This document shows, one piece after another, positions 55,761 to 63,680 of a stretch of DNA of 64,000 nucleotides. The notes beneath the pieces were generated by a model. It was not told where the DNA came from. It made no database searches and saw only the letters and a list, made by a program, of their open reading frames with translations. The stretch lies in contig NZ_SHKW01000001.1 in NCBI RefSeq assembly GCF_004217555.1, forward strand, positions 682,001 through 746,000, written 5' to 3'. How positions within the stretch are numbered: the stretch's first letter is position 1; the number at the start of each line of letters is the position of its first letter. The stretch is from Edaphobacter modestus. GTDB lineage: Bacteria; Acidobacteriota; Terriglobia; Terriglobales; Acidobacteriaceae. The position numbers and the translations under genes are program-made.

Positions 55761-56512
55761 GGCACGGACGGCAGTCCCAGATGCGCTCTGGTCTCGGCCC
55801 GAGCCGCGGCGAGGTCTTTGTTAAAACGTGAATTGGCCATCATGGAGCCAAAGATTGCGTAAGCCATCCTGCGGCTCGCCTCTGTATCGCTTGGATAGTG
55901 CACTCCACAAACAACACGGTTGTGCGCATAGTCATTAGCCCGCTCCAGAATTCTCTCACGCTTCTCTGGAACAATCTGCGCCATTGTGAACGCCAGCAGA
56001 TAGCCGCTCACGGAATGCCCGCTCGGATACGAGAACTCCTTGTCCGTTTTGCAAACCGGATGCAGGCTGCCGTCGTAGTTATATGGACGCAACCGCTTAT
56101 AAATTCCTTTCAGCGGTTCACTCATCACGGCTTCGTCGTTATGCACGTGAGCCGACAATGCTGCAGTCAAGGGCAAGTCGTCCTTTGTGAACTTTGGCCC
56201 GATCACTTTTGCGAAGATGAATAAATCTTCCTCGCGATCGTCGGCCTGGGCCGCTGCGATCTGTTCAGGAGTCCGGGTCTGCTCCACGCGATGGACGTAG
56301 GCAAGTTCTTCCTTGGCTGTGGCGGAATCCTGCGCGGGCGGCAATGGCAGAATCAGGGATAGATCGAATGCGGATGGGTCAACAAAGTAGGGCGTGCGCT
56401 TTGCCCCGAGCATGCCCGGCGCCTCTGTGGCCGGCGGCTGGTCAAGAGACTGTGCAAGCAGAGTGCTCGAGGTCAATAGAACGATGGCTACAAGGGTTGT
56501 TTTCACTCTCAT
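55757..56512 (-). CDS. Class A non-specific acid phosphatase (PAP2 superfamily)
   Basis: A 251-residue exported enzyme. Signal peptide 1-20 (ending LLA). The PAP2 tripartite motif is complete: K135-x6-R142-P143, PSGH at 163-166 and R199-x5-H205-x3-D209, with the catalytic His205 attacking phosphate. The class A form is periplasmic and releases phosphate from many organic esters. It converges on the kinase gene with a 4-bp overlap of stop regions. Together with the phosphoesterase it makes a phosphate-related role of this locus plausible. Confidence 0.92.
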   Translation of the reverse strand: MRVKTTLVAIVLLTSSTLLAQSLDQPPATEAPGMLGAKRTPYFVDPSAFDLSLILPLPPAQDSATAKEELAYVHRVEQTRTPEQIAAAQADDREEDLFIFAKVIGPKFTKDDLPLTAALSAHVHNDEAVMSEPLKGIYKRLRPYNYDGSLHPVCKTDKEFSYPSGHSVSGYLLAFTMAQIVPEKRERILERANDYAHNRVVCGVHYPSDTEASRRMAYAIFGSMMANSRFNKDLAAARAETRAHLGLPSVP

Positions 56513-57071
56513 TATCGTCTTAGTGTACGGGTTTGATAGCGGCTACCTATCGAGACCTGCCCTTCGGCGGTGGGTGAAGGCAGGCTCCGTCAGGATTTTG
56601 TTTTATCGCTTCAATGTTTTTCTGATTCGATTATTAGCCTTGCGCGAGCGTATTCGTGATATTTCGTTGTTGTCGGACACTAATAGACCGTTACCCCAAA
56701 AAAAGGGAGCAAGAAGATCAGAAGCACAGACTAGAACACGGACAATTCCGGCTAGGTCCTTACAATGTAAACTCCGCCGCCTGACGGCTCGAGAAATTGA
56801 GATAAGCCTCTCCCTAACTACGATTGCGGACCCAATCTGTCTAGACGTGTTCATCCACCGCTTACGATCCTCCACCACAGGGCCGGCCCAATTGATTAAT
56901 CCACCCGAAGGTGATCAAAACAATTCCCAAAGGCACTTGCTGAAACAGACCGCACGTATCAGGAGGGGTGAGCATCTAGAGCGGCTGACCACCAGAGTGT
57001 CTAGGCGGTGATGAACACGTACCGATCAAAGCTACAGATAGTAAGGGATCATCAAATGCCCGGCATAGTGT
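56513..57071. other. 559-bp region, no gene recognised
   Basis: Contains the promoter of the acid phosphatase at its left. Several weak open frames occur, none with a known family or ribosome site; the base composition is more AT-rich than the neighbours, which suggests acquired or decayed DNA. Confidence 0.45.
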
Positions 57072-57099
57072 ACGGTCCCCCGCTTACCCGGAGGACCGT
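57072..57099 (-). terminator. Hairpin terminator of the HU-like gene
   Basis: A 10-bp stem ACGGTCCCCC / GGAGGACCGT (with one G-T pair), 8-nt loop, located 19 bp after the stop of the HU-like gene. Confidence 0.6.
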
Positions 57100-57117
57100 G
57101 TCCAGCTGGTAACAAAA

Positions 57118-57495
57118 TTACTTCACAGGAGCGATGGCGTCCTTAGCTGCCTTGGCGACGCGAAACTTCACCGCCGTTTTCGCCTTGATCTTGATCGACT
57201 CCCCCGTCTGAGGATTGCGGCCGATTCGAGCCGCACGCTGAGCCTTGACCAGTTTTCCAAGTCCGGGAATGGTGAACTCGCCATTCTTCTTGGTTTCCTG
57301 AAGCGCCGTCGCGGCCAGAAGATCAAAGATGGCCGTAGACTGCTTCGTCGTCCACTCCAATTTTTCTGCGACAAACCGGACAAGCTCTGCCTTTGTCATC
57401 TTTTTTGCCGCCGTTGTCTTTTTCGCAGGAACCGCAACGGTCTTCGTAGCCACTGGTGTAGCAGTCTTCTTTACTGGAGCCTTCTTCGTTGCCAT
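57118..57495 (-). CDS. HU-family DNA-binding protein with Lys-rich N-terminal extension
   Basis: A 125-residue protein. Residues 1-32 are a Lys/Ala/Pro-rich tail (KKAPVKKTATPVATKTVAVP) similar to histone H1-like extensions. Residues 33-123 form the HU/IHF fold (MTKAELVRFVAEKLEWTTKQ; FTIPGLGKLVKAQRAARIGR with the DNA-binding arm GRNPQTGE). It probably bends and compacts DNA and, through the tail, may bind it non-specifically. The next gene upstream encodes another small Lys/Ala-rich protein. Confidence 0.92.
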   Translation of the reverse strand: MATKKAPVKKTATPVATKTVAVPAKKTTAAKKMTKAELVRFVAEKLEWTTKQSTAIFDLLAATALQETKKNGEFTIPGLGKLVKAQRAARIGRNPQTGESIKIKAKTAVKFRVAKAAKDAIAPVK

Positions 57496-57539
57496 GTAAC
57501 CCTCATTTCAATGTTCGGTGATTAGGAGCGTTTCGTCGT

Positions 57540-57725
57540 TTACTTCTTTGTAGAGATTCTCTTCGCCGGAATAGAAGGGACTTCTTTCGGAGGTGATAGG
57601 TGAGCCAAGACTGACGCACCGAGTTCACGCGTCTCTTCGGTAGTAAGCATGCTGGGAGATTTGGCTGCTTTGGCGGCGAGCTTCTTGATCTTGGGAGATG
57701 TGATTGCTGCAGGAGCTTTAGGCAT
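57540..57725 (-). CDS. Small Lys/Ala-rich protein, possible chromatin-related
   Basis: 61 residues: MPKAPAAITSPKIKKLAAKA then KSPSMLTTEETRELGASVL and a basic end (AKRISTKK). It lacks a known domain but resembles small hypothetical proteins with a PKxxKLAxKA start that lie near HU genes. It is 45 bp upstream of the HU-like gene in the same direction and may be co-transcribed. Confidence 0.55.
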   Translation of the reverse strand: MPKAPAAITSPKIKKLAAKAAKSPSMLTTEETRELGASVLAHLSPPKEVPSIPAKRISTKK

Positions 57726-58087
57726 TGCACCATTCTACGTGGTCTAGCCGTCCATCCTGGATACACGAGCTTCGGAAAAAATCTAAACCTTGATTGCAAG
57801 AAATTGATGAGTGGTTTGCGCTTATCGGGCCCGGCCCGATGTTATTTCAGTCAGCCGAACACGCTCTGCCCCAAGCAGAGAGCGCAGAACGTAGCCCAAG
57901 AAGGGTGTACATCAATTGGCTAATCAAAATCAGGTGGCCAAGGGCAGCAAAGCCAGCCCTATTTTGGCCTTCTCCAGTTCGGCTACGGGTTCTGTGGACG
58001 CGTAGCCCGGAAATCCATGATCGGTGAAACCCGCAGTGTGCATGAGCTTCGCGCCGGTCGGCTCTTCTGCGCAGGACGAAGTTGCTC
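57726..58087. other. 362-bp gap with no recognised gene
   Basis: Upstream region of the small basic-protein gene; no feature recognised otherwise. It ends at a GAAGTTGCTCAAATGTATGG junction also found at 41442-41461. Confidence 0.45.
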
Positions 58088-58210
58088 AAATGTATGGTCC
58101 GCCGTCCGACTGCAAGAGAAAAGTGGTTGGATGAAGAGAGTCTGCGTTAATGTATCCGGCCTGTTTATGGAGAATAAGATCTCCTGGCACATGATGAGAT
58201 ACGCCGCGTG
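58088..58210 (+). repeat. Diverged IS110-group right-end fragment, copy C
   Basis: About 120 bp match copy B (41449-41572) at roughly 80 percent by eye, in the same orientation, with matching blocks AATGTATCCGGCC and ATGATGAGATACGCCGCGT. It lies inverted relative to the right end of the complete element next to it and is not attached to a transposase. Confidence 0.7.
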
Positions 58211-58429
58211 TCTGCCCTGTGCACTGTTCGTACGCAATCCAAACTGCTGTGTAACAGGCTCCATAAGCCCATACCTGTAGATCAGTGCGTTCGGTGCGGA
58301 GAGTATCGGCGCGAAGGTTGGTCTCTTGCCGTTGCAGTTCACGAAAACGGGGTTACTGAGATGGTCCGCCGCTTAAACCTCAATCTGGCGATGAGGATCT
58401 TATAGGCAGATTGAAGGAGGATCATCGAC

Positions 58430-59461
58430 ATGGAGATTCGTTCCGTAGGCATTGACCTTGGCAAGACGACCTTTCACCTGGTGGCTCTTGGCGATAACTG
58501 CAAGGTGCTGCTGAAGAAGAAGTTTACCCAGAAGCAGTTGATTGCCTTCACCGCGAACCTGCAGACCTCTTTGATTGGGATGGAGGCCTGTTCCGGGGCG
58601 CACTTCCTGGGCCGTACTTTACGAGAACAAGGCCACGATGTGAAGCTGATCCCGGCCCAGTTCGTGAAGCCATTCGTGAAGTCGAACAAGAACGACTTCC
58701 TGGATGCGGAAGCCATTGCTGAGGCTGTGGATCGGGAGAACATGCGATTTGTTCCGATCAAGACGGACGACCAGCTGGATCTGCAGGCATTGCATCGTGT
58801 GCGCGATCGTTTGATCGCGCGAAGAACCTCAGTCATCAACCAGCTGCGGGCCTTCCTGCTGGAGCGGGGTCTGGTATTTGCAAAGAGCCCGGCCAGGCTG
58901 CGCGAGCGCATGCCCGAGATCCTCGAGAACGCCGAGGAAGATCTCACTCCGCGTATGCGGAACCTGCTGGCTCAACTTTGGAACGAGTGGAAGGATCTTG
59001 AACAGCGGGTGGTCGATCTGAACCAGGAAGTGGAGCTGATTGCCTCAAGTGATGCGGCATGCACGCGGCTCAGGCAGATCCCCGGCGTTGGCCCGCTGGT
59101 CGCAACCGCGATCGTAGCCGCGATCGGTAACGGCGCAGCCTTCCATAAGGGGCGTGAGTTTTCTTCCTGGCTTGGGCTTGTGCCACGACAGCACTCGACC
59201 GGTGGTAAGGCCCGCCTCTTCGGTATCAGCAAGCGCGGTAACAACTACCTGCGCAAGATCTTCATCCATGGAGCCCGCGCAGTCGTATTGCGATCGAAGC
59301 GAGACCGCGTCGCCATGGGCGCGTGGATGACCGCTCTTGAAGCCAGAGCGCCACGCAACGTGCTCATCGTCGCCACGGCAAACAAACTGGCAAGGATCGC
59401 TTGGGCCGTGCTGTCAAGCGGCCAGGACTATCGGGCAGTTCAAGAGCCAGTCGCGGCCTAG
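58430..59461 (+). CDS. IS110-family transposase (DEDD / Tnp20)
   Basis: A 343-residue recombinase. The N-terminal RuvC-like domain carries the DEDD set: Asp9 (GIDLGKTTFH), Glu52 (GMEACSGAHF), Asp89 and Asp92 (KNDFLDAEAIAEA). The C-terminal Tnp20 domain (about 205-300) has IPGVGPLVATAI and SSWLGLVPRQHSTGGKARLF with the conserved serine. In IS110 elements this protein works with an element-encoded RNA. GGAGG precedes the ATG. The frame is intact and a near-identical 3' part occurs at 41711-41949. Confidence 0.92.
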   Translation: MEIRSVGIDLGKTTFHLVALGDNCKVLLKKKFTQKQLIAFTANLQTSLIGMEACSGAHFLGRTLREQGHDVKLIPAQFVKPFVKSNKNDFLDAEAIAEAVDRENMRFVPIKTDDQLDLQALHRVRDRLIARRTSVINQLRAFLLERGLVFAKSPARLRERMPEILENAEEDLTPRMRNLLAQLWNEWKDLEQRVVDLNQEVELIASSDAACTRLRQIPGVGPLVATAIVAAIGNGAAFHKGREFSSWLGLVPRQHSTGGKARLFGISKRGNNYLRKIFIHGARAVVLRSKRDRVAMGAWMTALEARAPRNVLIVATANKLARIAWAVLSSGQDYRAVQEPVAA

Positions 59462-59715
59462 CTAAGCGTAGCTATCAAGATCAAGTTCTCCCACCGAGGT
59501 CTGCACCGGATAAGTAAAGATGAAAGAACAGTCAAACGGCGTACCTGAAACCTGATTGCTCAATAGGCTCTTCCACAGCCGAGGGGTTTTGTAGGACAGG
59601 TACGCGGCGTATCTCATCATGGCCAGGAGACTGATCTCCACCAAAAGGCCGGATACATTGACGCAGACATTCCTTCATCCATAAACTTTTCCCTTGCATT
59701 CAGACGGCGGACCAT
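59462..59715 (+). ncRNA. Candidate bridge-RNA region of the IS110-group element
   Basis: The 254 bp after the transposase stop contain no plausible gene of their own but are kept almost unchanged in copy B (41455-41710) and in part in copies A and C. A 60-codon open frame on the minus strand (59644-59462, identical in copy B) has no known product. IS1111-type elements encode their guide RNA downstream of the transposase. Start, end and fold of the RNA cannot be determined by eye. Confidence 0.45.
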
Positions 59716-59862
59716 ACATTTCGGCAATTTCCCTTTCGGGAGTCGAACTTGCCGCAAAGGCGACTTTACGGGAGGTTCGGATCAATTTTCCGGATAGCCG
59801 GTTATACGGCCACTAGGCTTCCTGCGATGTAAACTCCGGTGTGTACAGCTACTGAGCGTTGG

Positions 59863-60696
59863 TTAAATTGCGCGATTCTGACGAAGCGCAAGCCACTCCG
59901 AAGGCGTCATTCCAAGACGTTGAGTGAAGACTCGAGTCAGAGCTGTAGCGTTCGTGTATCCCACAGCGGGTGCGATGAGTTTCAGCGATTCACCTTTGCG
60001 CAACATTGTTTGGGCAATTCCTAGACGCCAATTTGTCAAATAATCAAAGGGTGTAGCGCCGACGACCTGCCGAAAGTGGGCGGCGAAGCGGGCGCGCGAC
60101 ATGCCAGCGAATTGAGCTAACTGCTCCAAAGACCAGGCCGTTTCAGGCCGTTTATGCATGACCTCGATTGCCTTGGTCAAGCGAGAGTCACTGAGTCCCA
60201 TCAGAATACCGCCGTTGATAACGTGCGTATTCATGGCTGATCGCAAGAGAAGCACCAGGAAATACTCGGCCAGTCGATCCACAGCAGCCTGGCGGCCCGG
60301 AAGTTCTGAAAATGCTTCCGAGAAAAAAAGCTGAAGGGTTGGCGCAAGTTCGGGAAGAGTATCAAGCGGAAGCACTAATAGTTCCGGGAACGAACTGATA
60401 AGAGGGTTCAGCATTCCGGCGCCGAATTCAATTGTGGCGCATACAATCTCGGCGCCCTCTTCCTCTGAGGTTTGAAAGCGATGGCGACGAGGTCGCGGAT
60501 AAAACAGGATGCTCGGCGTATCGATGACCATCACACGAGTGTTCGGCTGAATGATCTTCAGGCTCCCTGTTTTAAGTACATGGAGATGGCCGGCTTGGTC
60601 GGTTTCGTGGTCGCCGGAACTACCGCATAGCCGTCCCGAGTAAAAAACACGAGCGGAAAGAGAGAACCTTTCGAAAAAGGGTGCGAGTCGATCCAT
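59863..60696 (-). CDS. AraC-family regulator with cupin sensor domain
   Basis: A 277-residue protein. An N-terminal Cupin_6-type sensing domain (about 1-165; HVLKTGSLKIIQP, ILFYPRPRRHRFQ) is followed by an AraC DNA-binding domain (about 175-272) with two helix-turn-helices (WSLEQLAQFAGMSRARFAAH; ESLKLIAPAVGYTNATALTR) and the usual end MTPSEWLALR. Divergent from the AhpD-like/DUF417 genes, with only 109 bp between the starts, it probably regulates them. Confidence 0.92.
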   Translation of the reverse strand: MDRLAPFFERFSLSARVFYSGRLCGSSGDHETDQAGHLHVLKTGSLKIIQPNTRVMVIDTPSILFYPRPRRHRFQTSEEEGAEIVCATIEFGAGMLNPLISSFPELLVLPLDTLPELAPTLQLFFSEAFSELPGRQAAVDRLAEYFLVLLLRSAMNTHVINGGILMGLSDSRLTKAIEVMHKRPETAWSLEQLAQFAGMSRARFAAHFRQVVGATPFDYLTNWRLGIAQTMLRKGESLKLIAPAVGYTNATALTRVFTQRLGMTPSEWLALRQNRAI

Positions 60697-60805
60697 TTGA
60701 GACTCAAAGATATCCTAACGCGACTCCTCGTGACAATGCGTATCCACTTTTTTGCCATGATCTATCTGTGCAGTGCAGAAGCGCTGCCACCGATTGGAGA
60801 AGATT

Positions 60806-61345
60806 ATGCCCCGCATTGCTCCCGTTGCCGCATCAAACGCCGACGCCAAAGTTGCTTCCACGCTTGCCCAGGTGAAAGCGAATCTCGGTAAGGTCCCGAA
60901 TGCTCTTGCTACATTAGCGAACGCTCCCGTCGCCCTTGATGGATACCTATCGCTGTCGAAAGCGCTTTCGCGCGGCCGCCTAACACCTCGCCAACGCGAA
61001 GTTCTAGCCCTTGCGATCGCACAGGCGAACGAGTGCCAGTACTGCCTTTCCATCCACACGGCCTCCTCAAAGGCTGTTGGTCTCAACCCAACGGACACTC
61101 TCAAAGCACGCGCCGGAAACAGCGATGATCCCTTCGAGCGTGCTTTGGCATCTTTCGCGAAAAAGGTGGTTCAACAGCGCGGTCTCGTCTCGGACCAGGG
61201 CGTCGCTACCGCACGCGAGGCTGGAATTGATGACGGCTTGATGTTGGAAGTTGTTGCCAATGTCGCTCTGCACACTTTGACCAACTATTCCAATCGTCTT
61301 GTCGATACTGAGATCGACTTCCCTGTCGTGCAGGTCAACCTCTAA
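60806..61345 (+). CDS. Carboxymuconolactone decarboxylase / AhpD-like protein
   Basis: 179 residues from ATG 60806, behind GGAGAAGATT; the frame is open 11 codons further up. The AhpD-type site is ANECQYCLSIH (Glu76, Cys77, Cys80, His84), a thiol pair with a proton relay, so a peroxidase or disulfide-reductase role is likely. The N-terminal half has the CMD helix pattern (AKVASTLAQVKANLGKVPNA). It is followed after 29 bp by the DUF417 gene. Confidence 0.9.
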   Translation: MPRIAPVAASNADAKVASTLAQVKANLGKVPNALATLANAPVALDGYLSLSKALSRGRLTPRQREVLALAIAQANECQYCLSIHTASSKAVGLNPTDTLKARAGNSDDPFERALASFAKKVVQQRGLVSDQGVATAREAGIDDGLMLEVVANVALHTLTNYSNRLVDTEIDFPVVQVNL

Positions 61346-61374
61346 GACAATTTCACAGCTAAGGAGAAATAGTC

Positions 61375-62013
61375 ATGTCTACGCAATCCATATCGGCTGC
61401 GAATCTAGTGGGCAAGTTGTTGCCTAAAGTTACTGGAGTAAAGCGTGTTTATCTCTGGGCCGCTAACCTTAACTGTATTGGTATGGGTATGCTGCGCTTT
61501 GGGCTTGTGATCGTTTTACTGTGGATCGGTGGTCTCAAATTTGCGAGCTATGAAGCCGATAGCATCGTACCCTTAGTTGCCAACAGCCCACTTGTGAGTT
61601 TCCTCTATCACCATCGTGCGCCCGAGTATCGGAAGTATATGAACAAAGAGGGTGAAGCCATCCGAGGTCATCAGCAGTGGCATGAATCGAATGGCACCTA
61701 TCCAGTCTCCTATGGACTAGGCGCCATCGTCATCATCCTGGGGCTACTCATTGCTTTTCACCCGTTATTTCCTCAGGTCGCCGCAGTTGGTAGCTTTTTG
61801 CTTATTGGCATGTCTTGCGTGACCCTGTCGTTCCTGTTCACAACACCCGAGGCATGGGTACCTGCGCTGGACGATGCACATCACGGTTTTCCATATCTCT
61901 CTGGTGTCGGCAGGCTCATCATCAAAGACTGCATCATGTTAGGCGCGGCCATTGTCACGATGGCGGACTCGGCGAGAGCGTACCTCAACCTGGCGCGTAA
62001 TCACACACGCTAG
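61375..62013 (+). CDS. DUF417 (YkgB-like) inner-membrane protein
   Basis: A 212-residue protein with four membrane helices (about 38-58, 118-138, 140-162, 180-200) and family stretches MLRFGLVIVLLWIGGLKFAS, EADSIVPLVANSPLVSFLY and the FLFTTPEAWVP region. DUF417 proteins such as YkgB and RclC are linked to the response to reactive chlorine. With the AhpD-like protein and the AraC-type regulator it resembles an oxidant-stress group. TAAGGAGAA precedes the ATG. Confidence 0.9.
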   Translation: MSTQSISAANLVGKLLPKVTGVKRVYLWAANLNCIGMGMLRFGLVIVLLWIGGLKFASYEADSIVPLVANSPLVSFLYHHRAPEYRKYMNKEGEAIRGHQQWHESNGTYPVSYGLGAIVIILGLLIAFHPLFPQVAAVGSFLLIGMSCVTLSFLFTTPEAWVPALDDAHHGFPYLSGVGRLIIKDCIMLGAAIVTMADSARAYLNLARNHTR

Positions 62014-62249
62014 AACTTAGGATGAGATCTCCGTAGTTTTGTACAAACGATCGGAGATCATCAAGAACGCATCGTCCTCCAGCTCCGGTGCGATATAGGA
62101 GAACTGGCCCATGAGGGTCTCTGCTTCGTACAAATTGAAACGTTGCATACTTATGGGGGGTACGGGCATATGTACCTTCAGCTGCGAACTGAGAGGGCAT
62201 GGAATCGTGCCTGTTTTCCGCAGGTATGTAGTTGAGGCACGAGGAGATT

Positions 62250-63680
62250 ATGGTGAGAGAGACAACGAGTACAGGCAGGCGGCTTCCCAGCCGTCGCCAG
62301 TTCGTCCAGGGGTTAGCTGCTGGGGGAGTGATCGCCGGTCTGGAATGGGGGGGATTTCCTGCGTTTGGCGAGGCTGGGCAGAAGCCTGAGCATCGGTCGC
62401 CCGCGATGCTCACAGGGAACCACTTTGAGTTGTCCGTCGACCGCTTGCCGGTGAACTTCACGGGCAAGAACTCGACGGCGGTTGCGGTCAATGGGTCCGT
62501 ACCTGGGCCGACGCTGCGCTGGCGCGAAGGCGAGGTGGTCACCGTTGCGGTCACCAACCGCTTGAAGACGCCGACCTCGATCCATTGGCACGGCATGCGG
62601 ATACCGGCAGAGATGGACGGTGTCCCGGGGCTGAGCTTTGCCGGGATCGCTCCTGGCGAGCGGTTCGTCTACCGTATTCCGGTAGTGCAGAGCGGGACCT
62701 ACTGGTACCACAGCCACAGCGGCGGCCAGGAACAGCAGGGGATGACCGGTGCGCTGATTGTCGAGCGCAAGGAAAAGGATCCGATCGAATTCGATCGGGA
62801 GTATGTGGTGATGCTGACCGACTGGACGGATACTGATCCGGAGACGGTCCTGAGCAATCTGAAGCAGAACAGCGACTACTACAACTACCGGCAGCGTACG
62901 GCCGGCACCTTCTTCTCCGATGTGAAGAAGAACGGTCTGCGGCCGACCTTATCCGAGCGATTGATGTGGGGGCGGATGAATATGACGCCGACCGACATCC
63001 TCGACGTGTCAGGTTCCACCTATACCTATCTGCTGAATGGCAATACGCCGAAGGCGAATTGGACGGCGCTGTTTAAGTCCGGCGAACGGGTGCGGCTGCG
63101 CTTCATCAATGCCTCGGCGATGACCTTCTTCGATGTACGCATTCCCAATCTTCCGATGACGGTGGTGCAGTCGGACGGCAACGATGTGGAGCCAGTGACG
63201 GTGGATGAGTTTCGCATCGGTCTCGCGGAGACGTACGACGTGATCGTTGAGCCGCAGGACAACACGGCGTACACGATCTTTGCGCAGGCACAGGATCGTA
63301 CTGGCTATGCGCGCGCGACCCTAGCTCCGCGCCTGGACATGACGGCGGAGGTTCCGCCGATGGATCCTCGGCCTGTACGCACGATGCAGGCCATGGGCAT
63401 GACCATGGCCGGGATGAAGATGTCGGGTATGAAAAGCATATCTGGCATGAAGGGCATGGATATGGCAGGTATGGATAAGTCCGACATGAAGGGCATGAAC
63501 ATGTCAGTCACGAAGGACACGAATAAGTCCGGGATGAAAGGCATGGATATGTCCGGGATGAAGGGCATGGATACGCCGAACATGCTGATGGGCGATCCGA
63601 CGGGCGCCACTCCCTTCCCGCAGCCCGGACCGCATACCGATCCCGCTGCCCAACGGTTCGTACAAGGAGACCAGGTTTGA
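62250..63680 (+). CDS. copA: CopA-like multicopper oxidase, 3' part frameshifted
   Basis: 476 residues from ATG 62250 with GAGGAG upstream. A Tat signal (PSRRQFVQGLAAGG) is followed by cupredoxin domain 1 with copper ligands His112/His114 (IHWHG) and His154/His156 (WYHSHSGG), cupredoxin domain 2 (about 185-330) and a Met-rich stretch (about 370-450) with many MxGM units that probably bind Cu(I). The frame ends at 63680, but the remaining domain follows in another frame. In the family CopA oxidises Cu(I) in the periplasm. As written it lacks the domain that completes the type 1 and trinuclear sites. Confidence 0.85.
   Translation: MVRETTSTGRRLPSRRQFVQGLAAGGVIAGLEWGGFPAFGEAGQKPEHRSPAMLTGNHFELSVDRLPVNFTGKNSTAVAVNGSVPGPTLRWREGEVVTVAVTNRLKTPTSIHWHGMRIPAEMDGVPGLSFAGIAPGERFVYRIPVVQSGTYWYHSHSGGQEQQGMTGALIVERKEKDPIEFDREYVVMLTDWTDTDPETVLSNLKQNSDYYNYRQRTAGTFFSDVKKNGLRPTLSERLMWGRMNMTPTDILDVSGSTYTYLLNGNTPKANWTALFKSGERVRLRFINASAMTFFDVRIPNLPMTVVQSDGNDVEPVTVDEFRIGLAETYDVIVEPQDNTAYTIFAQAQDRTGYARATLAPRLDMTAEVPPMDPRPVRTMQAMGMTMAGMKMSGMKSISGMKGMDMAGMDKSDMKGMNMSVTKDTNKSGMKGMDMSGMKGMDTPNMLMGDPTGATPFPQPGPHTDPAAQRFVQGDQV

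Larger units (their letters stand above)
58361..59715 (+). mobile_element. IS110-family element, IS1111-like organisation, about 1.35 kb
   Basis: One transposase gene with a short leader (about 70 bp) and about 250 bp of 3' noncoding DNA. The proposed limits are an 11-bp inverted pair ATGGTCCGCCG (58361-58371) and CGGCGGACCAT (59705-59715). A transposase-proximal 5' leader with a long right noncoding part is typical of the IS1111 branch. The limits are inferred from this pair and from where copy B stops matching; the left end is less certain. Confidence 0.7.

Noticed and set aside
59462..59644. 60-codon open frame identical in two places (also 41528-41710)
   Set aside because: The identity is explained by recent duplication of the IS110-group end; composition and lack of a ribosome site speak against a protein.
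63390..63600. Short regular repeats resembling a repeat array
   Set aside because: They encode the Met-rich copper-binding stretch of CopA in frame; units vary and there are no spacers as in CRISPR.
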